From contig DHQH01000113.1 in assembly GCA_002410125.1 (NCBI GenBank), forward strand, positions 1 to 29,484: 29,484 nt of DNA. Direction: 5' to 3'. The notes below the pieces were generated by a model. The model saw nothing but the letters and a program-made list of their open reading frames with translations. It ran no database searches and had not been told where the DNA came from. Position numbers and translations under genes: made by a program. The DNA is from Alphaproteobacteria bacterium UBA5343 (GTDB taxonomy: Bacteria > Pseudomonadota > Alphaproteobacteria > RF32 > UBA5343). This document shows positions 14,854 through 22,648 of the stretch, piece by piece; the first letter of the stretch is position 1; the number at the start of each line of letters is the position of its first letter.

Positions 14854-16575
14854 ATGACTATAAATCTAACCGTTCCTGAAAATATTGAAACACAGCTAAA
14901 ACCTCGCATTTCTGTTATTGGGGTTGGTGGAGCTGGTGGCAATGCTGTAAATAATATGATTGACGAAAAATTAGAAGGTGTGGAGTTTATAGTAGCCAAT
15001 ACCGATGCTCAAGCTCTAACAATGTCAAAAACCAATACAAGAATCCAACTTGGTGTAAAAACCACCCAAGGTTTAGGATCTGGTGCTAGACCAGAAGTTG
15101 GCTGTGCAGCAGCAGAAGAAGCATTAAACGAAATTATTGAAAGCATTGAAGGCTCAAACATGGTATTCATCACTGCTGGTGCTGGTGGTGGAACAGGCTC
15201 TGGGGCAGCTCCTGTTATTGCAAGAGCTGCAAAAGAACGAGGCATCTTAACAGTTGGTGTTGTTACCAAACCTTTCCATTTTGAAGGCATTAAAAGAATG
15301 AAAATAGCTGATTCTGCTGTTGAAGAATTAGCACAAGAAGTAGATACAATCATTGTCATTCCAAACCAAAACTTATTTAGAATTGCAGATAAAAATACCA
15401 CACTTGCCGATGCATTTAAAATGGCAGATGATGTTTTATATGAAGGTGTTAGATCAGTTACTGATTTAATGATTATGCCAGGTCTTATTAATCTTGATTT
15501 TGCTGATGTTAAAACCATTATGGAAAATATGGGCAAAGCCATTATGGGAACAGGTGAAGCAGATGGCGAAGAAAGAGCCTTAAAAGCTGCTGAAGATGCA
15601 ATCTCAAACCCATTATTAGATGATATTGCAATGGCAGGAGCCAAAGGCGTGTTAATCAATATTAGTGGTGGCAAAGATTTAACATTATTCGAAGTTGATG
15701 AAGCCGCAAATAGAATCAAATCAGAAATTGACAATGAAGCAAATATTATCTTTGGTTCTTGTTTTGATGAGGACTTAGAAGGTAAAATCAGAGTATCTGT
15801 TGTTGCAACTGGTCTTGGTGAAGAGATCATCAGAAACAAAACTCCAAAATCAGAATCTTTAGTAGCCGCAGTAAAAGAAGAAGAAACACTTCCTCATTTA
15901 TCTGATTACGATGAGAACAAAGATTATGCTAAAGAAGTTGAAAAGAAAGTTCCAGAATTTACAGCATTAGAAAATCCAATTATTGAAGACACACCAGTTA
16001 CTCCTACTCGTCATTCTGAACTGGTTTCAGAATCTCAAGAAGATGAAATTGAAGAAGAAACAACATCTGCAATTCCAGAAATGCCATCAGCAGTTAGTTT
16101 CTTTAATGACAGCCTCAAATTAGCTCAACAATCAATTCACAAAATTGATGAAGACTTATCAGAAGAAAAAATCTCTTTAGAAGAAAAAACTGCTCAAGAA
16201 GACATTATCAATTCTGTATTAGCTAATAAAGACGAAGGTTTTAATGCCAGTAATACTATTCAAACAAATTCTAAACCAGAAATTTTCACACAAACTGACT
16301 TAGAAGATGTAATCAGTGAGAAAGAAGAAGAACAAGAAACTTTCATTGAAGAAAAAGCTCATTCTTTATCTTTAATTGATATTGTAACAGGCAGATCAAT
16401 TGCGAGAAGAAACAAAGAAAAGCAAACTGAACAAAAAGAAACCCAAGAACAAGAAGAAGTAACTCTTTTCTCTAATAATGAGAATGAAGAAAAAAACGAA
16501 GAAGCAGCAAATACAAAGGAAAACAAACCTTTCGACTTAGATCTTCCTTCTTTTTTAAGAAGATCTAATAATTAA
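14854..16575 (+). CDS. ftsZ: FtsZ, tubulin-like division GTPase
   Basis: FtsZ polymerises with GTP to form the Z ring. Residues 15-325 hold the tubulin fold: GVGGAGGNAVNNM (23-35), the GTP signature GGGTGSG (111-117) and the T7 loop NLDFADVKT (213-221). A long acidic, low-complexity linker (about 328-555) follows, and the conserved C-terminal peptide FDLDLPSFLRR (560-570) binds FtsA and other partners. The total of 573 residues is long because of the linker, as in many alphaproteobacteria. Within the linker RHSELVSES (386-394) comes from a DNA palindrome that looks inserted. GGAG (14843-14846) lies 7 nt before the ATG. A strong terminator follows. Confidence 0.97.
   Translation: MTINLTVPENIETQLKPRISVIGVGGAGGNAVNNMIDEKLEGVEFIVANTDAQALTMSKTNTRIQLGVKTTQGLGSGARPEVGCAAAEEALNEIIESIEGSNMVFITAGAGGGTGSGAAPVIARAAKERGILTVGVVTKPFHFEGIKRMKIADSAVEELAQEVDTIIVIPNQNLFRIADKNTTLADAFKMADDVLYEGVRSVTDLMIMPGLINLDFADVKTIMENMGKAIMGTGEADGEERALKAAEDAISNPLLDDIAMAGAKGVLINISGGKDLTLFEVDEAANRIKSEIDNEANIIFGSCFDEDLEGKIRVSVVATGLGEEIIRNKTPKSESLVAAVKEEETLPHLSDYDENKDYAKEVEKKVPEFTALENPIIEDTPVTPTRHSELVSESQEDEIEEETTSAIPEMPSAVSFFNDSLKLAQQSIHKIDEDLSEEKISLEEKTAQEDIINSVLANKDEGFNASNTIQTNSKPEIFTQTDLEDVISEKEEEQETFIEEKAHSLSLIDIVTGRSIARRNKEKQTEQKETQEQEEVTLFSNNENEEKNEEAANTKENKPFDLDLPSFLRRSNN
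16009..16036 (+). repeat. short palindromic element translated in frame within ftsZ
   Basis: ATTCTGAA (16013-16020) and TTCAGAAT (16026-16033) are a perfect 8-bp inverted repeat with a CTGGT loop. It is read as RHSELVSES in the FtsZ linker. I recall this peptide as the translation of short palindromic repeats scattered through some genomes, comparable to Rickettsia palindromic elements. It uses CGT and CTG codons that look out of place among AT-rich neighbours. No second copy was seen in the window. Confidence 0.6.
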
Positions 16576-16603
16576 AAAAATTGTTATTAACCAAAACCAA
16601 CTA

Positions 16604-16638
16604 AAAGCCTATTTTTCATAAAATAGGCTTTCTTTTTT
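16604..16638 (+). terminator. Rho-independent terminator after ftsZ
   Basis: AAAGCCTATTTT (16604-16615) pairs perfectly with AAAATAGGCTTT (16620-16631) around a TCAT loop, followed by C and six Ts. It lies 29 nt after the ftsZ stop and closes the dcw transcription unit. Confidence 0.92.
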
Positions 16639-16686
16639 ATCCAAAATCCTATAAGTTATATTAAAATAAATAAGTAAGGATAAATT

Positions 16687-17547
16687 ATGAAACAAATCAC
16701 ATTAGAAAAAGAAGTTACAATCTCTGGCATTGGTCTTCACTCTGGCAAAACCGCAACCATTAAAATAAAACCAGCCCCTATAAATACTGGTATAGTTTTT
16801 AATAGGGTTGATTTAGCAAATGAACCAGAATTCAAAGCCATTGCAAAAAGTGTACTTGATACCAAACTCTCAACCAATATAGGCACTTCAGAACAAAACC
16901 GTGCCTCAACTATCGAACATCTAATGGCAACATTTCATAGCTTTGGAATTGATAATGCTATTATAGAAACTGATAATGTAGAAACCCCAATCATGGATGG
17001 CAGTGCCTTATTATTTGTAGAAGCATTAAAGGATATTAAATTAATAGAACAAAATGCCCCAAAATATGCCATCAAAATCCTCAAAGAAATAGAATTTAGA
17101 GATGATAAAGGGGCATCTGTAACCATCAAACCTCAAGATAAAAATCTAACAATTGATTTCACCATCGAACTTGAGCATTTTGAACCAAAAATAATGAAAC
17201 AAAACATCACTCTATCAAAAGAAACTTTTATAGAGAAAATCGCCCCCGCTAGAACTTTTGGATTTAAAGAACAATTAGATTATTTAAGAACTATAGGACT
17301 AATCCAAGGTGGCTCACTTGATAATGCTATAGTCTTAGACGGAAATAAAATCATAAACGAAAGCGGTTTAAGAATAGAAAATGAATTAGTATGTCATAAA
17401 ATATTAGATTCTATTGGCGATTTATATCTCTTAGGACATCCTGTAATTGGACATTTCACAGCCCATAAATCAGGACATTTCCATACTGTGGAATTAACTA
17501 AAAAAATCCTAGCAGATAAATCAAATTATGAAATAATAGAACTATAA
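16687..17547 (+). CDS. lpxC: LpxC, UDP-3-O-acyl-N-acetylglucosamine deacetylase
   Basis: LpxC is the zinc deacetylase that commits UDP-3-O-acyl-GlcNAc to lipid A. All zinc ligands are visible: His78 in STIEHLMA, His237 and Asp241 in HKILDSIGDL, with the catalytic His264 in KSGHFHT. GIGLHSGK (14-21) and FNRVD (38-42) are also typical. At 286 residues it is slightly short of E. coli LpxC, without loss of core motifs. AAGGA (16676-16680) is 6 nt before the ATG. It starts a new unit after the ftsZ terminator; a TATATT-like -10 lies upstream but I could not fix a -35. Its presence implies a lipid A-bearing outer membrane. Confidence 0.96.
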   Translation: MKQITLEKEVTISGIGLHSGKTATIKIKPAPINTGIVFNRVDLANEPEFKAIAKSVLDTKLSTNIGTSEQNRASTIEHLMATFHSFGIDNAIIETDNVETPIMDGSALLFVEALKDIKLIEQNAPKYAIKILKEIEFRDDKGASVTIKPQDKNLTIDFTIELEHFEPKIMKQNITLSKETFIEKIAPARTFGFKEQLDYLRTIGLIQGGSLDNAIVLDGNKIINESGLRIENELVCHKILDSIGDLYLLGHPVIGHFTAHKSGHFHTVELTKKILADKSNYEIIEL

Positions 17548-17574
17548 TTTTTTTAATATAAATAGGAATATCCC

Positions 17575-18354
17575 ATGTATAAAAAGATATTAGCAATAAT
17601 TGTACTAACTCTATCCCTATCAGCTTGTGCTAGTTCTAATCAAACTAAAGAACTAACAGAAAATATCATAGCTGATAAACCTGCAACTAAGCTATATCAA
17701 GAAGCATATGACTATCTACAAGATGAAAAATTCACAAAGGCTGCCAAATCTTTTGAAAAAGTAGAGCTAGACCACCCCTATTCAAAATGGGCAATCAAAG
17801 CTCAATTAATGGCCTCTTATGCTTATTATAAAGACACGAGCTATGATGATGCTATTATATCACTAAAACGCTATATCAAACTACACCCAAAGGGAAAAGA
17901 CACAGCCTATGCTCACTATCTATTAGCAATGTCATATTATAATCAAATCCAAGATGTAAGAAGAGATCAAGAAATAACCCAAAATGCCTTTAACGCTTTA
18001 GATGAATTAATTAAAAAATTCCCAAACAGCAGTTATGCTGATGATGCTTTAGCAAAAATTGACCTTACCAAAGACCATCTAGCAGGCAAAGAAATGTCAA
18101 TCGGTAGATATTATCTAAAACAACAAAAATACCAAGCTGCAATCAACCGTTTTAACAATGTTGTTACCAAATATAACACTACCTCTCATATACCAGAAGC
18201 CTTATACAGATTGACCGAAGCCTATACCATCTTAGGATTACATCAAATAGCTGAAGAAAATGCTGCTGTTTTAGGACATAATTACCCATCAAATAAATGG
18301 TATAAAAAAGCCTTTGGAATTGTAGAAAAAGGTCAAATAACAAAAGTGAAATAA
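17575..18354 (+). CDS. bamD: BamD, outer-membrane assembly lipoprotein
   Basis: BamD is an essential lipoprotein of the BAM complex that inserts beta-barrel proteins. The 259-residue product has a lipoprotein signal ending in LSAC with the lipidated Cys18, then TPR-like helical repeats: ATKLYQEAYDYLQDEKFTKAA (38-58), further repeats to about residue 240, and NRFNNVVTKYNTTSHIPEALYR in the typical C-terminal part. It lies 27 nt after lpxC and 10 nt before recN, the usual alphaproteobacterial order. Identification is firm. Confidence 0.93.
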   Translation: MYKKILAIIVLTLSLSACASSNQTKELTENIIADKPATKLYQEAYDYLQDEKFTKAAKSFEKVELDHPYSKWAIKAQLMASYAYYKDTSYDDAIISLKRYIKLHPKGKDTAYAHYLLAMSYYNQIQDVRRDQEITQNAFNALDELIKKFPNSSYADDALAKIDLTKDHLAGKEMSIGRYYLKQQKYQAAINRFNNVVTKYNTTSHIPEALYRLTEAYTILGLHQIAEENAAVLGHNYPSNKWYKKAFGIVEKGQITKVK

Positions 18355-18364
18355 AGAGAAAAAA

Positions 18365-20029
18365 ATGCTAACTAATTTATCAATCAGAAATGTAGTATTA
18401 ATCGAAAAGCTAGACATAGATTTCACCAAAGGTTTAACCGTTATGACTGGTGAAACTGGAGCTGGTAAGTCGATTCTTCTCGATTCTGTAGGTCTAGCAT
18501 TAGGAGCCAGAGGCGAAAGCTCTCTTATTAGAAAAAACTGTAACAAACTATCAGTTACCGCCACTTTCAATCTATCATCAACCAACCCCGTATTTTACAT
18601 TTTAGATGAATATGAAATTGAATGTGAAAATAAGGGTGAAATAACCATTAGAAGAATTATTGATATTAATGGTAAAAATAAATTATTTATCAATGACCAA
18701 ACAACAACTGTTAAACTCCTAAAAGAAATATCTAAATATCTCGTTGAAATTCACGGACAATTTGACACCCACGGATTATTAAACCAAGCAAACCATATCA
18801 CCACCTTAGATAGCTATGCCAACTGCAAAAAAGAACTAGATGCTTGCTCTGATAAATTCAATCTTTTAAAAATAGCCAGCAAAAAAAGAAAAGACGAACA
18901 ACAAAAAATCGAAAAAGCCAAACAAGAAGAAGATTATTTAAGATTTTGCATTGATGAATTAAAAAAAATCAACCCTATCGAAGATGAAGAAGAAGAACTA
19001 AATAAAGATAGAAAAGTTTTGATGAATGCTGAAAAAATAATCGAAAATCTAACCAAAGCTCACTCTTCCATCAATATAGAAAATAATATCAGGACTGCTC
19101 TTGCCTCTCTTGATGCTGTAAACAATCTAACTGATGGCAAATATAATGATATTATAGAGAGTTTAGATAGAGCCTTAATTGAAATTCAAGATTCATCAAA
19201 TGAAATTGAAAACCTAGCCAATAATACTGAGTATAATACTAATAGATTAGAAGAAATCGAACAAAGATTATTCTCCCTTAAAAATATCGCTAGAAAACAT
19301 CAATGTGAAATAAATGACTTACCAAATAAGCTACAAGACTTTCAAGATAGATTATCCTCTATTGAACAAGGTGATGAATATTTAATAGAGCTTGCAAAAA
19401 AAGAAGAGCAAGCCAAATTAGATTACATAAAATCAGCAAAAACTCTTTCAGATAAGCGAATAGTTTCTGCTAAAAAGCTAGATGAAAATGTTATAAAAGA
19501 ATTACCACCGCTAAAACTTGAAAAGGCCAAATTCCTAACCCAAATTGAAAAATTAGAAGAAAACGAATGGTCAGAAACAGGCTTTGATAAAATATCATTC
19601 ATGATCAAAACTAACCCTGATTCTCCATTCGGTCCAATTGGCAAAATCGCCTCAGGTGGTGAATTAGCAAGATTTATGCTTGCCCTAAAAGTAAATTTAG
19701 CAAACACTTCTTCAGTTCCAACTCTTATCTTTGATGAACTAGACACAGGTGTTGGCGGAGCTACTGCAACCGCTGTTGGTATCAGGCTAAAACAACTAGC
19801 CCAAAACCTCCAGGTTCTAGTAGTAACTCACTCTCCCCAAGTAGCATCCAATGGTGATAACCATATGAGAGTTGAGAAAAACACTAACAATGATAATATA
19901 ACAACTACCACCCTAACCAAATTATCAAACAATGATATAAAAGAAGAAATTGCCAGAATGTTAGCAGGTGAAACCATAACTGATGAAGCAAGAGCTGCTG
20001 CCAATGTATTACTAAATAAGAGTGCTTAA
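18365..20029 (+). CDS. recN: RecN, SMC-like DNA repair ATPase
   Basis: RecN is a cohesin-like ATPase that acts at DNA double-strand breaks. The Walker A loop GETGAGKS is at 29-36, the ABC signature SGGELARF near residue 430 and the Walker B LIFDELDTGVGG near 451-462, with a long charged coiled-coil region (about 150-380) between the two halves of the ATPase head. At 554 residues it is the expected size. It starts 10 nt after bamD; the ligA ATG follows its TAA stop without a gap, so translation is probably coupled. No LexA-type box was looked for upstream because it is inside an operon. Confidence 0.96.
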   Translation: MLTNLSIRNVVLIEKLDIDFTKGLTVMTGETGAGKSILLDSVGLALGARGESSLIRKNCNKLSVTATFNLSSTNPVFYILDEYEIECENKGEITIRRIIDINGKNKLFINDQTTTVKLLKEISKYLVEIHGQFDTHGLLNQANHITTLDSYANCKKELDACSDKFNLLKIASKKRKDEQQKIEKAKQEEDYLRFCIDELKKINPIEDEEEELNKDRKVLMNAEKIIENLTKAHSSINIENNIRTALASLDAVNNLTDGKYNDIIESLDRALIEIQDSSNEIENLANNTEYNTNRLEEIEQRLFSLKNIARKHQCEINDLPNKLQDFQDRLSSIEQGDEYLIELAKKEEQAKLDYIKSAKTLSDKRIVSAKKLDENVIKELPPLKLEKAKFLTQIEKLEENEWSETGFDKISFMIKTNPDSPFGPIGKIASGGELARFMLALKVNLANTSSVPTLIFDELDTGVGGATATAVGIRLKQLAQNLQVLVVTHSPQVASNGDNHMRVEKNTNNDNITTTTLTKLSNNDIKEEIARMLAGETITDEARAAANVLLNKSA

Positions 20030-22165
20030 ATGATAAAAGAATTTACCACACCAATTGAAAATATTTCAGAAACTGCGGCTAAAGAAGAGTTAAAATTCTT
20101 GAGTTTTGAAATGGCTCGTGCTGATGATGCATATTATAAGCATGACAATCCCTATCTAAGTGATAGCGAATATGATACATACAAAAAAAGAAACAATGAT
20201 TTAGAAGCCAAATTTCCTCATTTAATCAGAGAAAACAGCCCTAATAAAAGAGTAGGTGCCAGTGTTAAAGATGGTTTTAGTAAAATATCTCACAATGTTC
20301 CAATGCTATCTCTGAGCAATATCTTTGAAGAAACAGAAATTGCAGAATTCATTGATAGCATTAAAAGATTCTTAGGTAATCACAATAACATTGATATTTT
20401 TGCAGAACCAAAAATTGACGGTCTTGGTTTTTCTGCTCGATATGAAGATGGTATTTTTGTAAGTGGAGCTACTAGAGGTGATGGAAAAACAGGTGAAGAT
20501 ATCACCCTGAACTTAAAAACTATTTATGATTTACCATTAAAACTAAACACTAATAAACCACCAAAAATTGTTGAAATTCGCGGTGAAGTTTATATGGATA
20601 AAAATGACTTTTTAGAACTAAATAAAAAACAAGCAGAACTTGGTAAAAAAATCTTTGCTAACCCTAGAAATGCAGCAGCTGGATCACTAAGACAATTAGA
20701 TTCCAAAATCACTAAAGAAAGAAAACTAAGCCTCTTTGCTTACACATGGGGAGAAATATCTGATGATTCTTTATGGAGCTCCCAACAAGAATTTATGAAT
20801 ATAGCTAAATCTTGGGGCTTCCCAATTTGTGAACATATAAAACATTGTCAAACACCACAAGAAATCGCAAAATATTATAATGAATTGATAGAAAAAAGAC
20901 CAAATCTTAGCTATGATATTGACGGTGCTGTTTATAAAGTAAATGACTTAAACCTACAAGAAAGACTTGGATTTTTAACTAAAACTCCAAGATGGGCAAC
21001 AGCTCATAAATTTGAAGCTGAAAAAGCAGAAACCATTGTAAACAACATCAGAATTCAAGTTGGCAGAACTGGAGCCTTAACACCTGTTGCAGACTTAGAA
21101 CCGATCAATGTTGGTGGTGTAATTGTCTCTCATGCCACCCTTCATAATGAAGATGAAATAAAAAGAAAAGACATCAGGATTGGCGATAGAGTTATAGTTC
21201 AAAGAGCTGGTGATGTAATCCCTCAAATTGTCACTGTCATCAAAGAAAAAAGAAAAGACGAAAATCAAGAATTTATCTTCCCTCACAACTGCCCAGAATG
21301 TGGAGCTTATGCAATAAGAGAAGAAGATGAAGCTGTGAGAAGATGTACAGGTGGCTTAACCTGTCCAGCCCAAGCAATAGAGAGATTAAAGCATTTTGTA
21401 TCTCGCAACGCTTTTGACATTGAAGGTTTTGGCTCAAGATATATTGAAGATTTTTATAAAGAAGGCTTAATTAAAAACCCTGCCGATATTTTTGAATTAC
21501 AGAAAAAAAATGAGCAAGCTCAAATTCCTCAAGATGATTTTTTCTCAAAAGATGAAAGTAATTTTGAACCTTTAGAAAAAAGAGAAGGCTGGGGTAAAAA
21601 ATCAGTCGATAATTTATTTAATGCCATTAATTCTAAAAAACAAAATATGGAACTAAATAGATTTATCTATTCACTTGGCATCAGACAAGTAGGAACCGCA
21701 ACAGCCCTACTCATCGCCAAAAATTATGGGGCATTTGCAACCTGGCAAAAAGAAATGCAAATTGCCAATGATAAAAACTCAGAAGAATATCAAAAATTAA
21801 TCTCAATTGATTCAATTGGCGAAGTTGTTGCTAAAGATATTATAGAATTTTTTAATGAAACTCATAACCAAGAAATCATTGCTAAATTATTAGCTCATGT
21901 AAATGTTGCAAATTATATTGATGATACTGATTACTCTAGCCCTATTACAGGAAAAACCATTGTCTTTACTGGCACATTAGAAAAAATGACCAGATCCGAA
22001 GCTAAGGCTAATGCACTAAAACTTGGAGCTAAAGTTGCCGGCTCTGTATCAACTAAAACAGATTTTGTAATAATTGGAGCAAATGCTGGTTCAAAAGCAA
22101 AACAAGCCAAGGAATTAAATATCACCATCCTCACCGAAACCGAATATTTAGAAATGATTTCATAA
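20030..22165 (+). CDS. ligA: LigA, NAD-dependent DNA ligase
   Basis: LigA seals nicks in replication and repair using NAD+. The domains appear in order: N-terminal Ia domain (SDSEYDTY near 44-51), adenylation domain with the catalytic Lys128 in EPKIDGLGF, the motif ATRGDGKTGEDIT, the OB domain, a four-cysteine zinc finger that begins CPECGAYAI and ends with TCPAQ, helix-hairpin-helix repeats, and a C-terminal BRCT domain (about 636-711, GKTIVFTGTLEKMTRSEA). At 711 residues it is full length. ATG immediately follows the recN stop. A repeat-like sequence (22167-22184) begins just past its stop. Confidence 0.97.
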   Translation: MIKEFTTPIENISETAAKEELKFLSFEMARADDAYYKHDNPYLSDSEYDTYKKRNNDLEAKFPHLIRENSPNKRVGASVKDGFSKISHNVPMLSLSNIFEETEIAEFIDSIKRFLGNHNNIDIFAEPKIDGLGFSARYEDGIFVSGATRGDGKTGEDITLNLKTIYDLPLKLNTNKPPKIVEIRGEVYMDKNDFLELNKKQAELGKKIFANPRNAAAGSLRQLDSKITKERKLSLFAYTWGEISDDSLWSSQQEFMNIAKSWGFPICEHIKHCQTPQEIAKYYNELIEKRPNLSYDIDGAVYKVNDLNLQERLGFLTKTPRWATAHKFEAEKAETIVNNIRIQVGRTGALTPVADLEPINVGGVIVSHATLHNEDEIKRKDIRIGDRVIVQRAGDVIPQIVTVIKEKRKDENQEFIFPHNCPECGAYAIREEDEAVRRCTGGLTCPAQAIERLKHFVSRNAFDIEGFGSRYIEDFYKEGLIKNPADIFELQKKNEQAQIPQDDFFSKDESNFEPLEKREGWGKKSVDNLFNAINSKKQNMELNRFIYSLGIRQVGTATALLIAKNYGAFATWQKEMQIANDKNSEEYQKLISIDSIGEVVAKDIIEFFNETHNQEIIAKLLAHVNVANYIDDTDYSSPITGKTIVFTGTLEKMTRSEAKANALKLGAKVAGSVSTKTDFVIIGANAGSKAKQAKELNITILTETEYLEMIS

Positions 22166-22166
22166 C

Positions 22167-22184
22167 TTTTAGAATTTATATGAG
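22167..22184 (+). repeat. partial direct copy of the 22.3-kb hairpin arm
   Basis: The 18-mer TTTTAGAATTTATATGAG occurs here, 1 nt after the ligA stop, and identically at 22316-22333, where it is the left arm of a long hairpin. Confidence 0.7.
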
Positions 22185-22315
22185 ACACAACTAAACCGAT
22201 GCCCCATAATCCTGATGGATTTTGTGAGAAACAACTAACACCACCATCAATCTTTGGCACTGTTTCTGTTTATTATAAGAGATAGATTTTAGGCACCACC
22301 AACCCATGGCACAGA

Positions 22316-22421
22316 TTTTAGAATTTATATGAGGCAAGTTTTAGGCATTTAAGTTCGAACGTTTACAAGCTAGTAAATGAGAACTTAAATAACAACAAAA
22401 TTGCCCATAGAAATTCTAAAA
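22316..22421. repeat. long nested hairpin element between convergent genes
   Basis: Three inverted-repeat pairs are stacked. Outer: 22316-22337 with 22401-22421 (first 11 bases identical, then one gap and two or three changes). Middle: ATTTAAGTTC (22347-22356) with GAACTTAAAT (22381-22390), perfect. Inner: TTTAC (22362-22366) with GTAAA (22373-22377). It lies between convergent ligA and the minus-strand gene at 22416, whose TAG stop falls inside the right arm. No T tract of terminator type follows either side. Confidence 0.65.
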
Positions 22422-22610
22422 GTCAAACAACTGGCGTATTTTTTCGCGCTGCAACGCCTCTTCCACATCCTTCTTAGAATGCTTGCAACAACGAGATCTA
22501 TGATATTTACCTGAACGGTTTAAAATATCATGTCCAAACTCACCTTTTTTCGTAACGACATATCCCATTTTTTTGAAATAATCCATCACACCATCATGTC
22601 CTGCAATCAT
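22416..22610 (-). CDS. small hypothetical protein, 64 residues
   Basis: I do not recognise this protein. It is small, basic and soluble-looking, with no signal peptide or membrane helix. GHDILNRSGKYHRSRCCKHSKKDVEEA has a Cys/His-rich core that might bind metal, but the spacing matches no finger I know. ATG 22610 is preferred because GGTGAG lies a few bases upstream; an in-frame GTG at 22619 would add three residues. It is on the same strand as, and about 38 nt downstream of, the aminopeptidase gene, so could be its operon tail. Its stop codon lies in the repeat arm at 22401-22421. The frame is plausible, not certain. Confidence 0.5.
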   Translation of the reverse strand: MIAGHDGVMDYFKKMGYVVTKKGEFGHDILNRSGKYHRSRCCKHSKKDVEEALQREKIRQLFDF

Positions 22611-22648
22611 CTTACTCACCCCCCAATAAGTAAAATCTGCTACTCCTA

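Noticed and set aside
15009..15839. Long open frame of 276 codons antisense to ftsZ
   Set aside because: It mirrors the strongly biased codon use of ftsZ, has no ribosome site or recognisable protein features, and lies wholly opposite a highly conserved gene.
22166..22415. Intergenic repeats as a CRISPR array
   Set aside because: Only two direct copies of an 18-mer occur, with an inverted third; there are no regular spacers and no cas genes.
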